DNA from: Termitomyces sp. T153
Taxonomy: Eukaryota > Basidiomycota > Agaricomycetes > Agaricales > Lyophyllaceae
Assembly (NCBI GenBank): GCA_018296165.2
Contig: JACKQL020000009.1
Span: 1,116,001 to 1,180,000 of the forward strand
Length of the DNA stretch: 64,000 nt
Direction: 5' to 3'
A program made the translations under genes and the position numbers. The notes under the pieces are model-generated. The model had not been told where the DNA came from and searched no databases. It saw nothing but the letters and a program-made list of their open reading frames with translations. Below, piece after piece: positions 22,194-32,896 of the stretch (position 1 is its first letter; each line of letters starts with the position of its first letter).

Positions 22194-23220
22194 GTGAGTA
22201 AAATAATTGGTCATACTAAATATTCATTATGTATTAAATGCTATCTCACCTTGGTTTAAGGGGCACAGTGGCTCAGCTGGCACCATTGTGTCCCAAAGCA
22301 GGTCACCTGACTTGTGAGTGCAAGGTTGGGGTTTCAACTCTGGCTGAGTGCACCTGTGTGGAAAACACCTTAGACTCATGTGGGTTAATTCAATGCCGCC
22401 GGAAAGCCACCGCCCACACATGTTGATTAGGCAGGCTTTGTAGTGCAGGCTGACCAGGACCAACCAATCAGCACATGGTTCAATGAGGCACAGTGACCAC
22501 CATGCTCATGACCAATCAGAAAAAAGAGAAAGTTTCCCCGGCATGATGAATTTGGGAGAGGGTCTAGGCCTTTGCTGACCAAGCAGGTCGTGGCACAGGT
22601 AGGCATGAGGATAGGAGTCAATAGTTCAATCAGGCTGCCAACATTACTGTGTGGTGCATTGGATGGGTTTGGTGAGGTGAAATATCCCTGTTGGCCAGTT
22701 CGATCAGGTGCTAAGCCGAAAAAGTGTGGCATGCTGTCACTGGGCTGACCACTGGCTCATTCTGTTGTGGGTTCCAAATCTTGGGATCAATCTTCTGAAG
22801 GTAGCATCTGGGTGTGGAGAAGGGTTTGTTGTGAGGCCCTTACTGGTGTGTGGGAGTGGGACCCTGGAGCTGGGCAAGCACCTCATCATGGGACAATACC
22901 AGCACACACACAGTAAGCCCTGCCGAGTACAGCTGGGTTTAGAAATTGGGATGGCACGTTAGTGGCAGATGGTTAAGGGACTTAGCGGTGGGAAGTAGTA
23001 TGAACTCTGACAAAGTCAAATCATAGTAAAGTGGCTATGAGGCATAACCGGCATCAGCTGAAAAGGGATCTGGCTGGAAAACTAGTAGGAGTGTCTGTAA
23101 TTACCACCCCCCAATATGTACTGCGGGTCCTAGGACACTAAGGTCACGTGTAAAATAGGGCTCAATAAAAAATATAAGATCAAATCAAATCAAATCAATC
23201 TCACCTTGGTTTAATGTCAG
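22194..23220 (+). other. Intron expanded by SINE insertion
   Basis: The donor is GTGAGT at 22194 and the acceptor CAG ends at 23220. The total length is 1027 nt. Subtracting the SINE (938) and one copy of its target duplication (17) leaves 72 nt, an ordinary fungal intron length. Confidence 0.65.
22260..23197 (+). mobile_element. Complete tRNA-derived SINE with 17-bp target duplication
   Basis: The head carries a pol III box A, TGGCTCAGCTGGC (from about 22269), and a box B-like GGTTTCAACTC (about 22331), as in a tRNA gene but without a full cloverleaf. The element ends in a short tail of ATCAA/ATCAAAT units. It is flanked by the perfect 17-bp repeat atctcaccttggtttaa at 22243-22259 and 23198-23214. 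There is no open frame of note. At 938 bp it is long for a SINE, so the body after the tRNA head is a long unrelated stretch. Several CpG sites survive, so it is younger than its copy at 4738-5215. Confidence 0.85.
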
Positions 23221-24135
23221 AGACTGCACTTGAGCAAGCAATTATTAACCATGAAGAGGATGAAACAATGCTTGCCAACATTGCCAGTGTAAGTTCAGTA
23301 GAGGAGAGTGCTGCCATTGCATACTGACCAAGAACAGGATCCTTCATGGGCAGAAGCAGTACAAATCAAAGAGATTGCAAACCCACAGACATGAAGATTG
23401 GTGTACATTCATGAAGACAGAGAGATTTTGGACAAGGAGCTTATATTCACCATATATGGTGCCATTATGGACAAAGATTTACTCCCTGTTAAAAAGGATG
23501 TGCATATGAGGTTAGTTAAGACAGTCAAATATCAGATACAAAGAACTGACTTACAAGGTCAGCGATTACAAACATATAAAATACACGAAACAATCAGTAA
23601 AGCTTGACAGACTCAGGACTCAACATTTTGAAGATGCAATAAAGAGTGCTGGGTTGATATGCAACTATTTCAATTGCAAGTTTGCCAAAGGCCTACTCAA
23701 ATGTTGGCGGGATGCCTACATAGGCCAGGACACAAGACACATTGATGTTGCAAACCATTTATTCATGCCAACATCAGATGCTTCATTGAGCAAAGAGCAT
23801 TATCCATTGAACAGGGATTTGGACCCATATAGACTTACTGAGAGGATACTTCCCAAAGGTTTTATGATAACTGAGGACAACATAGTTCAGTATTCCAGAG
23901 CAAGATTAGGCAAAGATAGCAAAATCTCATATCTAAAAATATATATATATATAAAGAGAAAACACAAGATTAACTGAAAATACATTACAGGTACAAATTA
24001 TGCAAACTGGAAAGATTCAGAACAGGAGACATAGTAGCTGTTCAACTATTGTTCCAGGTCATCAATCTGAGCAGAGGCAAACTGAAAATGCTCCTAGTAT
24101 TGAGGTCCATTACACTCATCAACAAGAGCTTTAGA

Positions 24136-24883
24136 TCAGTAAGCACATGTCACCAGAATCAAATGTATGGAATGACACACATATATCTATATAGCTGACC
24201 CCACTATCTAACAATTCAGCACAGAGTGGAGGTAAGCTAAAGAGGAAGCTCAGGGAGATAGTGAGTGACGTCTCACACAGAATGGAGGTTGACTTAGCTC
24301 GATGTACTGAAGAACCATATGGCCACCCATAGTTCCAGGATAATACTGTAAAGCCATACATAAATATAACATTGTCAGGCATGAACATGCCTCAACAACA
24401 ATGAGATTGACTGCCAAAGAAATGCAGTGTAGTACTGGGTTAGAGTAATACTGATAGTTCTGGGGCTTTCTTGAAGACTTAGGCAGTCTACTCCAATTCC
24501 ACACTGCTGTCTTGATGAATGCTTGAAGTTGAAGGGGTTTACTTCCAAAATATTTCTATTCTGAATGCAGAGGGGTCTCAACAAACTCCAGCCTAAGTGA
24601 TTCACTCCCTGGGAACCACCGAGCCTTTGCCTATTAATTGCCTGTCCATTTGCTACTCTACTTGGGCTATTTATACCTCTTTCTACAGTGCACAGACCAC
24701 CCCCTACATGTGACTTTTGGTTCCATACTTTCCAGCCCCTTATTCATAACTGTTATTCTAATTCCCCCTTTTGGCATGCCTGTTTCAGTGCCACAGGCCA
24801 GTTCCTGGTTCCATCATTCCTCCTTTGCATTCTTAGCTTCCATTTGCCCCATTTATCTCTCCCTCCTTTGTATTTCTCCCATT
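24136..24883. other. Repeat-derived region, nothing recognised
   Basis: CpG-poor sequence with open frames below 90 codons and no recognised domain. It passes into the pyrimidine-rich minisatellite. Confidence 0.35.
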
Positions 24884-25260
24884 CATATTCTTCCCCATTC
24901 AGGTTCTTTCCCATTCAGGTTCTTCCATTCATCTGTTCCCTCCCATTCATTCCATTCATCTTCCTTTGTTCCTTTCATATTCTTCCCCATTCAGGTTCTT
25001 TCCCATTCAGGTTCTTCCATTCATCTGTTCCCTCCCATTCATTCCATTCATTTCATATTCTTCCATTCATCTTCCTTTCCCTTCCCTTCATTCCATTCAT
25101 TTCATATTCTTCCATTCATCTTCCTTTCCCTTCCCTTCATTCCATTCATTTCATATTCTTCCATTCATCTTCCTTTCCCTTCCCTTCATTCCATTCTTTC
25201 TCATTCATTCATTCATCTTCCTTTCCCTTCCCTTCATTCCATTCTTTCTCATTCATTCCC
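24884..25260 (+). repeat. Pyrimidine-rich compound minisatellite
   Basis: Two arrays lie next to each other. A 92-bp unit starting 'catattcttccccattcagg' occurs at 24884 and 24976. A 49-bp unit with core 'cttcctttcccttcccttca' starts at 25071, 25120, 25169 and about 25218. The plus strand is nearly pure C/T with ATTCC/ATTCAT motifs. All three plus-strand frames stay open across it, which is a composition effect and not coding evidence. Confidence 0.9.
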
Positions 25261-25601
25261 CCTTTACCTCCTTTCAGTCAACATTCCAATCTGGTTATTC
25301 TTAGATCAGATCTAGATCTTGCCAGAATTGATGCCACTCAGGTGCTTTTGCCAGTCCCATGCTTCCCCTCCCATTACAGTGATTGGACTATTATTGAGTG
25401 TATAGTCTAGTATAGTCCTTGTCCTATCCTGTTCTGTCTTTCTTCTGGTGTATTTAAAGGGATAATGTTGCTGGGACTTGTTTTACCAGGAGGCTTACAG
25501 TTTTCAGCCTTAATAAATGTTTGTTTTGACTTCTGGTGTTTATTATGTTCCCAATGGTGTGACAACATCATATCAGCAGGGGTTACTATGCTATTTCAGC
25601 T

Positions 25602-25997
25602 GATCCAGATTACACGATCCATTGCTGTAGCAATGGCTGACCAATCAAACCACCTTTTGTTAAGTGGATTACATCATCCATTGCTGCAGCAGCAGATGAC
25701 TAAGTGATCCAGTGTTTTTCATGTAAATAATGCAAAGTGAACACAATTATAAAATTAGCTCACCCAGATTACACAATCCATAACAGAGCTGATCCAATGC
25801 CCATGCATCCCTCACAACACATTGATGGTAGTTGGTTTCTGACAACTCACAGTCACATGTTTGTCATGTCAAAATATGTCTCCTCCTCCTGTGCCTCCTT
25901 CCACAGACATCACACCCAGATTACACAATCCATCACTGTATTTCCAGATGACTGATCACTTGTTAAAGTGTTTTTGTTAATTGGATTACACAATCCA
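25602..25997. repeat. Five scattered 'GGATTACACAATCC' hairpins
   Basis: The motif (T)GGATT-ACAC-AATCC(A), or a one-base variant, appears at 25602-25620, 25665-25680, 25765-25780, 25917-25932 and 25982-25997. The spacing is uneven and the linkers are related ('attgctg', 'gctgaccaatcaa', 'gtgtttttgttaa'). Each perfect copy folds into a 6-bp stem with a 4-nt loop. This looks like a decayed tandem array with a palindromic core. No gene lies here. Confidence 0.75.
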
Positions 25998-26330
25998 TTG
26001 TTGGTAACAGTAGCTGACCAATCAACCCAGTGTTTTTGTTAAGTATTCAATCTCAAATAACAAAAAGTTGACACATTTTAAATTTACCTTTGTAAATTCA
26101 AATTGTTTCAATGAACATGGACATGTTGCAAAAGTGTACTGAGAGAAATACAATATATATATTGTATGTACACCACAATCAAAGAATGGAAAGTAAACAA
26201 GAATAAAGAAAGACAAAACAAAATAAATGAAAAAAAAAATACAAAAGGAAAAATAAATATAAAAACAATAAGAAAGAACTCACATGTTATTTCCATTAAT
26301 TAGCTAGTGGTTCATAGCTGGAATGAGCAA
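25998..26330. other. A/T-rich spacer
   Basis: A/T-rich sequence with A-rich runs near 26220-26270. No gene or motif recognised. Confidence 0.4.
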
Positions 26331-26700
26331 GGAATAGCTGGAATGGAGCAAAAATCAAAGAATTGAGGACAAGAAGGAATAGCCAGGAATAGCAGTAGCT
26401 GGTGGTAATAGCTGAAGGGAGCAAATATCGAGGACAAGACAGGAATAGCTGGTGGTCATAGCTGGAAGGAGTAAAATTTGAGGATAGCCAGTGGTAATAG
26501 CCGAAGGGAGTAAAAATTGAGGACAAGACAGGAATAGCTGGTGGTCATAGCTGGAAGTCAAGGATAGCCAATGATAATAGCCGAAGGGAGCAAAAATCGA
26601 GGACAAGACAGGAATAGCTGGTGGTCATAGCTGGAAGTCGAGGATAGCCGATGATAATAGCCGAAGGGAGCAAAAATCGAGGACAAGAAAAAGATATACC
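26331..26700 (+). repeat. Minisatellite of 80-89 bp upstream of kinase-like copy 2
   Basis: Units are anchored by 'ggacaagacaggaatagctg', with starts near 26432, 26521 and 26601 and degenerate units on the left. Each unit contains 'tggtggtcatagctgga', 'ataatagccgaagggagc' and 'aaaaatcgagg'. CpG content rises toward the right, so the right units are the younger or less decayed ones. The complement of the same unit occurs near 33070-33170 and 33740-33860. Confidence 0.85.
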
Positions 26701-26714
26701 CGATCAGACCAGAT

Positions 26715-26739
26715 CACGTGCCTAAAATCACATCACGTG
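26715..26739. promoter_or_regulatory. Paired CACGTG boxes upstream of kinase-like copy 2
   Basis: Two perfect CACGTG palindromes start at 26715 and 26734, 19 bp apart, between the minisatellite and the start of the kinase-like sequence. CACGTG is the classic site for bHLH factors. Binding here is inferred only from the sequence. Confidence 0.4.
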
Positions 26740-26839
26740 GGAGCAAAAATCGAGGACAAAATTTGGCGCTTGAAGATGGAGTAAAAGCCTCGGCTACTTC
26801 GTAGACCTCGGAATCGTTTGCTCTTCTCACACTCTCTTC

Positions 26840-28023
26840 ATCATGGTCTACCACAGCGTATGCAAATCGCACCTCTATCATTGACCACTTTGCGGAACGT
26901 TTGGTTCAAGTCCGCTGTGATTTATGTTTAGCCCTCCTGAAACTTGACGCATTGATTTGATTAGGTTTCCCAGCGACGTCTATCGACCTGGTCATCGTCT
27001 TTCGCTCGGTCTTCGAGGAGGTCGATGGACAGAAGTGGAGATCGTTAAGGCGTTTACACCATTTACTTGTTCTGCTGTCCTTCTAGTTCATGCACGAACC
27101 ATTGTGCATAGTTTGGGACTTCCAAACCGCTTCATACTAAAACTGGCAGACCGTCGAGTCTGTAGCCTATGGAATTTTCAAAAAGAAGAGGACTATCAAG
27201 TAAATATCCATAAACATGAAGCATTATTTGAACTCCGAGACGACGAGGATATGTTGCCATGGATGTATTCATTCGAGACATGGCAGAGATATGATGCCAT
27301 ACATACTAAAGAACGCGACGCATATGATTATTTAAAAGAGGCTCAGACTTCTGGATTGATTTCTTTGGTACCATGAAAATCAACGTGCTGACAACGGCTC
27401 CCCATCAATCTTTAAGTCACATCAATGGCCTCCTACTCGAATACATCCCTGGGCGTTTAATGGCAAAAATAAGGCCCGGAATCACCATCACATTCGAAGA
27501 TGCTGAGGCTATCTCCCAGCATGTCCTGGAGCTGGGGCGCCAGCTCCGCCGTTTTGGTGCTTGCCACTCCGACGTCCACGTTGGTAATGTTATCCTTCGA
27601 GAAAAGGATAACTCCCCGGTCCTCATTGATTGGGGTCTCGCCTCGTTACCGCCTGCAGGTGCCTCTGTCAACGAACGATGGAATAATCCCAATGTTCGGA
27701 CAGATTCTCACAGAGATATACGCTATATGCTTCGAGACAGGGTTTATTACAGAGGTCCCAATAATGATGAAGTCCATCCCCCAATCACGGCTGGCGGGAT
27801 ATGGCATCGCTTCAGAACTCCGCTGTCTGATGAGGCACAAATTTGATCTGCACAAGAGTGGGGTTATCGCTCGATCAACCTACGAATTTCCCGTCTACCT
27901 GACGAAGAAAAGGCCCTGTTCTATGATGAAGACATAAGTGTAGACGTCGATCATGGTTTGCAATGGAAAGTTAAGAAGGGCATGAAGACTACGGAAATGG
28001 ATGATCCATGTCCAGCAGAATGA
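26840..28023 (+). pseudogene. Kinase-like protein copy 2, two lesions
   Basis: A first stretch reads 'TTAYANRTSIIDHFAERLVQ' (26853-26912). After an apparent intron ending near 26964 comes 'SDVYRPGHRLSLGLRGG' and 'EIVKAFTPFTCSAVLLVHAR'. The catalytic half (27373-27846) has 'CHSDVHVGNVILREKD' and 'VLIDWGLASLPPAGAS'. Relative to copy 3, seven bases are missing at about 27358, where 'IPRFYG' is expected, which shifts the frame. An in-frame TGA at 27844-27846 is followed by 59 more sensible codons to the stop at 28021-28023. Copy 1 has a codon starting CG near this point. CpG is normal. The family resembles fungal APH/kinase-like proteins; the substrate is unknown. Confidence 0.78.
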
Positions 28024-30559
28024 CATAAGACTTGTCAGATGAGTGGTACACTCTTCGTCCAGAATAGCACAGTTCATGTACTTACTGCCTCGACTTTTCG
28101 TCAATAAACGTTACGGCATGATGATAAATATCCCATTAAATTTCGTTGCAGAGGTCAGTTTTTTCGCTCGTCGGCTTCTCGCCCAGTTCAAAAACATACA
28201 TACTACAACTTGATCGACCCCACTGACGTTAAAACCACGAAAAACATAAGGTCACAAATGGGAATTTTGGAAGGAATGACAAAGAAACCCGCCTGAATGA
28301 ATGTCAGATTGCGGTGGTACCTTGAGCATAAAATACGACATTGTGTCCATGATTTTTTTTTGCATACCTCTCGAAAAGTATGGGTAGAGACCATTTGAAT
28401 AGACCTATGGTAGCGAAAAGAGGCACACTCGGATTGGTGATTACTAGAGAGGACGGACTCCGGAGGTGCTTATTGATATCATTAGTGTGTGGTATATTGT
28501 TTTTCGTTTTTCACGCTCGATAGTGGTGAAATGTACATCAAGTCCGGGAAATGTGGATCAATCTCTACCCAAATTATACGGTGAGTGATGTGATCGTGTG
28601 GAACATCAATTACCACAAAAAAGTCGTGATACACGCCTTCAAGTCGTCTTACACTTTTCTTGGGAAAATGTATTCCCTTCATCCTGTGGAAGAGAACCAA
28701 ACCTCATTACTACGCTTATACCGGCATCGGACTGTTTTAGAGCTAGGTCGGACTGAGAGATGCTTATAAAATTTGGTCTTGATTACCGTATTCACTGCTG
28801 GCAGCCAACAGTATTTCCTGAAGAAATACTCAAAAAGAAACCTGTTATGCCATTTCAAAAAAGTGCATTTCCAATGGAAAAAGGCTCTAAACAGTGGGAA
28901 AAGCCTTTTTCCAAAGGAAAACTCTGTCAAAGAAATGGTATGACAGGTTTTTTTTTTCATTTTCTCTAATGGGAACATGTTCCAGTGCCAGCAATCATCC
29001 CTGCTCACGATTCTGATGGTTCGAAAAAAGTGCTTTTTGTCAATCAAAAATATTGAATACATAATTTCACAAGACGCAGTGCCGGGTGCTGTTTCGAGGC
29101 TACCGAAAATCCATCGCTTTGACCGGTGCTCATCATGTTCATTCTGCCTTCTTTGTCACAATCTTCGGTCAACTCTGTCTTATCGACCGGCTCGGCTGAT
29201 ACTATGATACAGAAAAATTCAAGGTTTCTCATGCCAAGGCCTTTGATCGTGATAAATTCTACTTACTACTCAATATATGCATCCACGGTCCCATTATGGA
29301 CTCCGGTTGCCAATGATCCGGACAAGAGCATGAGGGTCGTGTATTGGAATCGTCCTTTCTTGCTCTCACCTCATAATCTCCAACGTAGAGGTTGTTGGCT
29401 CTCTTCTTCCGCATAGCAGTGACTGTAAGATTGAGGGTAGTTACTTGGATAGATCAATGGAGTTAGATCGTGGTCATAATATCACGCCTATTCTGCTACC
29501 GACAACCCCGATGCTGGTTACTTTACTGGTATACTCTACTTCCAATGCTTCCTGAGCATCCATCTTCACTTTCAAACTCTGTTTCCAATGATTTGGTGTC
29601 CATCTGCACTCTTATCTATCTACTGGTATCTGGAAATATGAAATCACACGGTATCTCTCTATCTACACCAGCCTTGCTACAGCCTTTACGGAACTATGTA
29701 TACTCTTGCGACCCTCAGTGATTAACTATAGTTTATTTTGATATCGTATCATTGTCTCGCCTTCCTTGAGGCTGACTTGTTGCACCCATAGCCTTCTGTT
29801 CAGAATATTTTCGGTTTCGGTTTCCTGATGTGACTTCATTGTCCCCGTGATTCAAGGCTTCTTGGTCATGAAACGTCTCCAAACTGATCATGTCTGTATC
29901 TCAAGTCGATGCATACCTGTCGCATTTGCTCAGCACATCCGTAACGAACGTTTCATCATGTAAGCCTTGAACAGCGTCAGCGTTGACATCGGTCAGTTTC
30001 TGTGAATCCATGAATCTGTGATTGATCTCGTCATCTTACTTTATGATCTATGGACGGGGCCGCCGTTTTCCGTGGTAACTTCTCCTTCTGATTCTATGGT
30101 GGCGGGTCTAGATTCTCTGGGCGTACTAGTAGGTGTTAGTAACATGTGCTGAGTAATAAATGACTCGATGCTTTTTGAGGTCCACTTTCTCTGTCGGATA
30201 ATTTGATACCGACTACAGACACCACTTTGTCATAAGGGTGCTACAGCCCTTGCTATATTTTCGCTGTACAGGGTCAGGACCAGAGACCGGTCCAAAGGCA
30301 TTCCTCTGACCTTATTATAGATACCTGAATTTCTTCCTGGTGGTTGAAAATAGGTTGCTCATCATTGACAAATTTACATAGGTGCTTCACAATTTCTTCG
30401 ATAAACATGTCTAGATATCTGGCCAGGTCGGTTACCGGCCACCGTCATCAGCTGACCACTTTCCCACAGAGTTTAAAGACTGGTTAGGTTTTTCATAGCC
30501 GAATAGGCTCGTGATGGATAAGCATGGAGATGAGATCCGAAGCGACCGTGATGCCCCCA
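28024..30559. other. Intergenic region with a foldback element
   Basis: CpG-normal unique DNA lies between kinase-like copy 2 and the transporter. The first 60 bases still resemble the 3' flank of copy 1 ('agatgagtggta'). The only structure found is the foldback at 28797-28993. Small open frames (60-96 codons) carry no recognised domain. Confidence 0.5.
28797..28993. mobile_element. Foldback/MITE-like inverted repeat, 197 bp
   Basis: The outer arms are TGCTGGCA (28797) and TGCCAGCA (to 28993). Inside, AAACCTGTTATGCCATTTC pairs with GAAATGGTATGACAGGTTT at 17 of 19 positions, and TTTCCAATGGAAAAAGGCT pairs with AGCCTTTTTCCAAAGGAAA at 17 of 19. The loop is about 15 nt. No convincing target duplication was seen. 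Confidence 0.75.
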
Positions 30560-30565
30560 TATATA
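30560..30565 (+). promoter_or_regulatory. TATA box of the JEN-type transporter
   Basis: TATATA lies 56-61 bases upstream of the start codon at 30621, within 'cccccatatatagcagc'. The position suits a short 5' leader. Confidence 0.5.
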
Positions 30566-30620
30566 GCAGCAAAACGGAGACCTGGAGGTTTACACTGTCC
30601 GAATTTTGGCTTCTTCCACC

Positions 30621-32896
30621 ATGGCGCCTCCCTTCCTGACGAACCTCGTTCCGCGTAAGGAACAACGCGCTCAAGCACGTCCTTTGCTTGAAGTACTCCT
30701 CAGTCTGACGTGGGTCCAGTGGGCTCTGTTTTTCTCAGGGTATGTTGCCCACGCCTGTATTAACCGCAATCAAGTCCTATTCTGGTGGTTTCGCACAGAT
30801 GGCTCGCGTGGAGTTGTGATGCGATCGACTTTTTCAGCGTGTCTCTCGTCTTGACACGGCTCCGAGACCAGTTCAAAGAATCTACCCACACGATTGTCGG
30901 TCGCTCCCTAGTCTATTATCTAGGATTGCGAGAACTTAACTTTCCTTTAGACCACCGCTATAACCCTGACACTATTGTTTCGATCTGTTGGTGCTGTATG
31001 TTTATTTTCTCATCCCCACAATATATCATTGATACTGAGGATCGATAGGTAATCTTTGGTATCCTGTCCGACAGGTTTGGTAGAAAATGGCCTATGGTTG
31101 CCAATCTGGTCATCGTCGCGATCTTACAACTTGGTGGTGGATTTGTAAATACGTTCAGTCAGTTTTTGGCATGTCGATCGCTCTTCGGGATCGGAATGGG
31201 TGGAATATGGGGTTTGGCTGCATCTACTGCTCTCGAAAATTTACCGGTGGAGGCTCGTGGCCTCGCAAGCGGAGTATTACAACAAGGATACGCTGTGGGC
31301 TATCTTTTCGCGGCCTGCATGAATTTGAGGCTTGTTCCCGAAACCGCTCCGACATGGCGTAGCCTTTTTTGGACTGGTGCTGGCATTTCGCTTTTTGCTG
31401 CGATAATAAGGGCTCTCCTCCCAGAGAGCGAGGTCTTTTTGCGAGCGAAGGCGATTGAGAAATCGAAGGGAACCACAACTGGAAAGAAGACAAGGGTATT
31501 TTTGAAAGAGTCAGGGGAGATGCTGAAGCGTCACTGGATTCTGTGCATCTACGCTGTCTTGCTGATGACCGGTATGTTCTCTGTCTTCTCTCTGGCATAT
31601 TTTGGTCTTCAGATTCTTCGCACATAGGTTTCAACTTCTTGTCCCACGGCTCCCAGGTATGTATTCTGTACCTCAATTTGGAACGTTCCAACTCACTTCT
31701 ATTTCTTATCATAGGATCTTTATCCCACGTACCTTCAGCAGTCGAAGGGCTTGTCGGCAAATGACGCTACTGTGGCTACAATTATCGGTAATTGCGTATG
31801 TGGCACTCCGGTTCCATTCCAAATTAGTTTTCTTATCTCAATTTGCAGGGAGCCATCGCGTAAGTCTATCTCGGGCTAATCGGATATGATCTTGGTGGCT
31901 GATTCCCTGAAAGGGGCGGAACAGCTGCGGGATACGTAAGCCAATATATTGGGCGACGCTTGACTATTGTGTACGTTCGATATTTTTATCGCCTCTTTGA
32001 CCAATGCTCAAGCTCTAAATACAGTATCTTCGTATGCCTCATTGGTGGTAGGCTTTCATCGCAACTTGTAACCCTTGCCACGTGACAAACTTCTATTCAA
32101 ATATAGCCTTCATCCCGTTATGGATCCTGCCAAGCACCTTCAGTTCGCTCGCTGCAGGGGCCTTTTGTATTCAATTCGGTGTACAAGGCGCTTGGGGCGT
32201 TGTAAGTTCTCCCAGAGCTGAATTCCTCATCTCTCTGACTTTGAAACGTGTGACAATAGATTCCAATTCAGCTCTCAGAGATGTCTCCACCCGCGTTCCG
32301 GGCGACGTTCCCTGGAGTCGCCTACCAATTGGGTAATGTGAGTACCTGCACTCCTATCTTTCACTGCTTCGTAACCTATGATCATTTGCCTGTTGCAGAT
32401 GGTCTCATCAGCAGCATCTCAGATCGAAGCTAGTGCGTTATTTTTGAAGTTTATCTTTCACCCCTAAGATCTTGTGACTCGATCTTTCTCTGTTAGCTGG
32501 TGGAGATAATCTAAGGACAACAATCATGGTCAATGGTCAATTGATGAACGTTCCTGATTATGCGACGGTAAGTTGATGCTTCACTAGATATCCTGGTATT
32601 TGCTGAGCTCTTTTCAGGTGCAAGGCATCTTAATTGGTGTTGTCGCGGCATTCGTTCTTGTAATCACCATCATTGGACCCGAGTGCGTCTTTGTATAATC
32701 TTTGTTCTCATGAATTTCTTTTGACATTATCCCGCCTGTTCTCAGGAAGCATGGTGCACATTTTGAGAAGCATAAGGTAGCCTTTGAAGAGGGTGGAGGG
32801 TGTGATGATGCATTATTCGATGATGAGGTGCCACAAGAAACGAGAGAGCATTGGTCATCAGATGATAAGGTGAGGCCAAGTGATGAGAAGTTATAG
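30621..32896 (+). CDS. JEN-type MFS carboxylate/proton transporter, 15 exons, 492 aa
   Basis: Joining 15 exons gives one 492-residue frame. Exon ends are 30621-30739, 30799-30895, 30951-30995, 31049-31571, 31628-31656, 31715-31795, 31849-31859, 31914-31970, 32025-32047, 32107-32201, 32260-32337, 32399-32432, 32497-32567, 32618-32682 and 32746-32896. All introns are GT-AG and about 50-60 bp. Segments include 'WLAWSCDAIDFFSVSL', 'GILSDRFGRKWPMVANL', 'FGIGMGGIWGLAASTALENL' and 'SEMSPPAFRATFPGVAYQLG'. 'NFLSHGSQDLYPT' fits the JEN signature NxxSHxSQDxxxT exactly. JEN proteins are plasma-membrane proton symporters for lactate, pyruvate or dicarboxylates. The exact substrate cannot be read here. Exon 7 is only 11 nt. 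No lesion was found, and CpG is normal up to the last exons. Confidence 0.9.

Larger units (their letters stand above)
22153..24135 (+). pseudogene. Decayed multi-exon gene carrying an intronic SINE
   Basis: An exon ends with 'MVLAKDYDKARA' at 22193, next to a GTGAGT donor. Reading resumes at 23221 with 'TALEQAIINHEEDETMLANI' and a GTAAGT donor. Further pieces give 'TDQEQDPSWAEAVQI', then 'RLVYIHEDREILDKELIF', 'YQIQRTDLQGQRLQTYKI', 'CKFAKGLLKCWRDAYIGQDT' and 'LTERILPKGFMITEDN'. A TGA interrupts the join near 23392. The style (conserved-looking blocks, short introns) is that of a real protein, perhaps one that travels with mobile elements, but I do not recognise the family. CpG is low, like that of the repeats around it. 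Confidence 0.5.

Noticed and set aside
22260..22345. A tRNA gene, because of box A and box B-like sites
   Set aside because: No complete acceptor stem, anticodon arm or exact box B; the flanking 17-bp duplication and tail show a SINE.
24638..25410. Three long overlapping plus-strand open frames rich in Phe, Ser, His and Pro
   Set aside because: They come from a C/T-rich minisatellite that has no stop codons in any plus frame; there is no domain and no splice or start context.
28679..29062. A 127-codon minus-strand frame
   Set aside because: It runs through the foldback element, and the repeated peptide parts are the two arms read in one direction.
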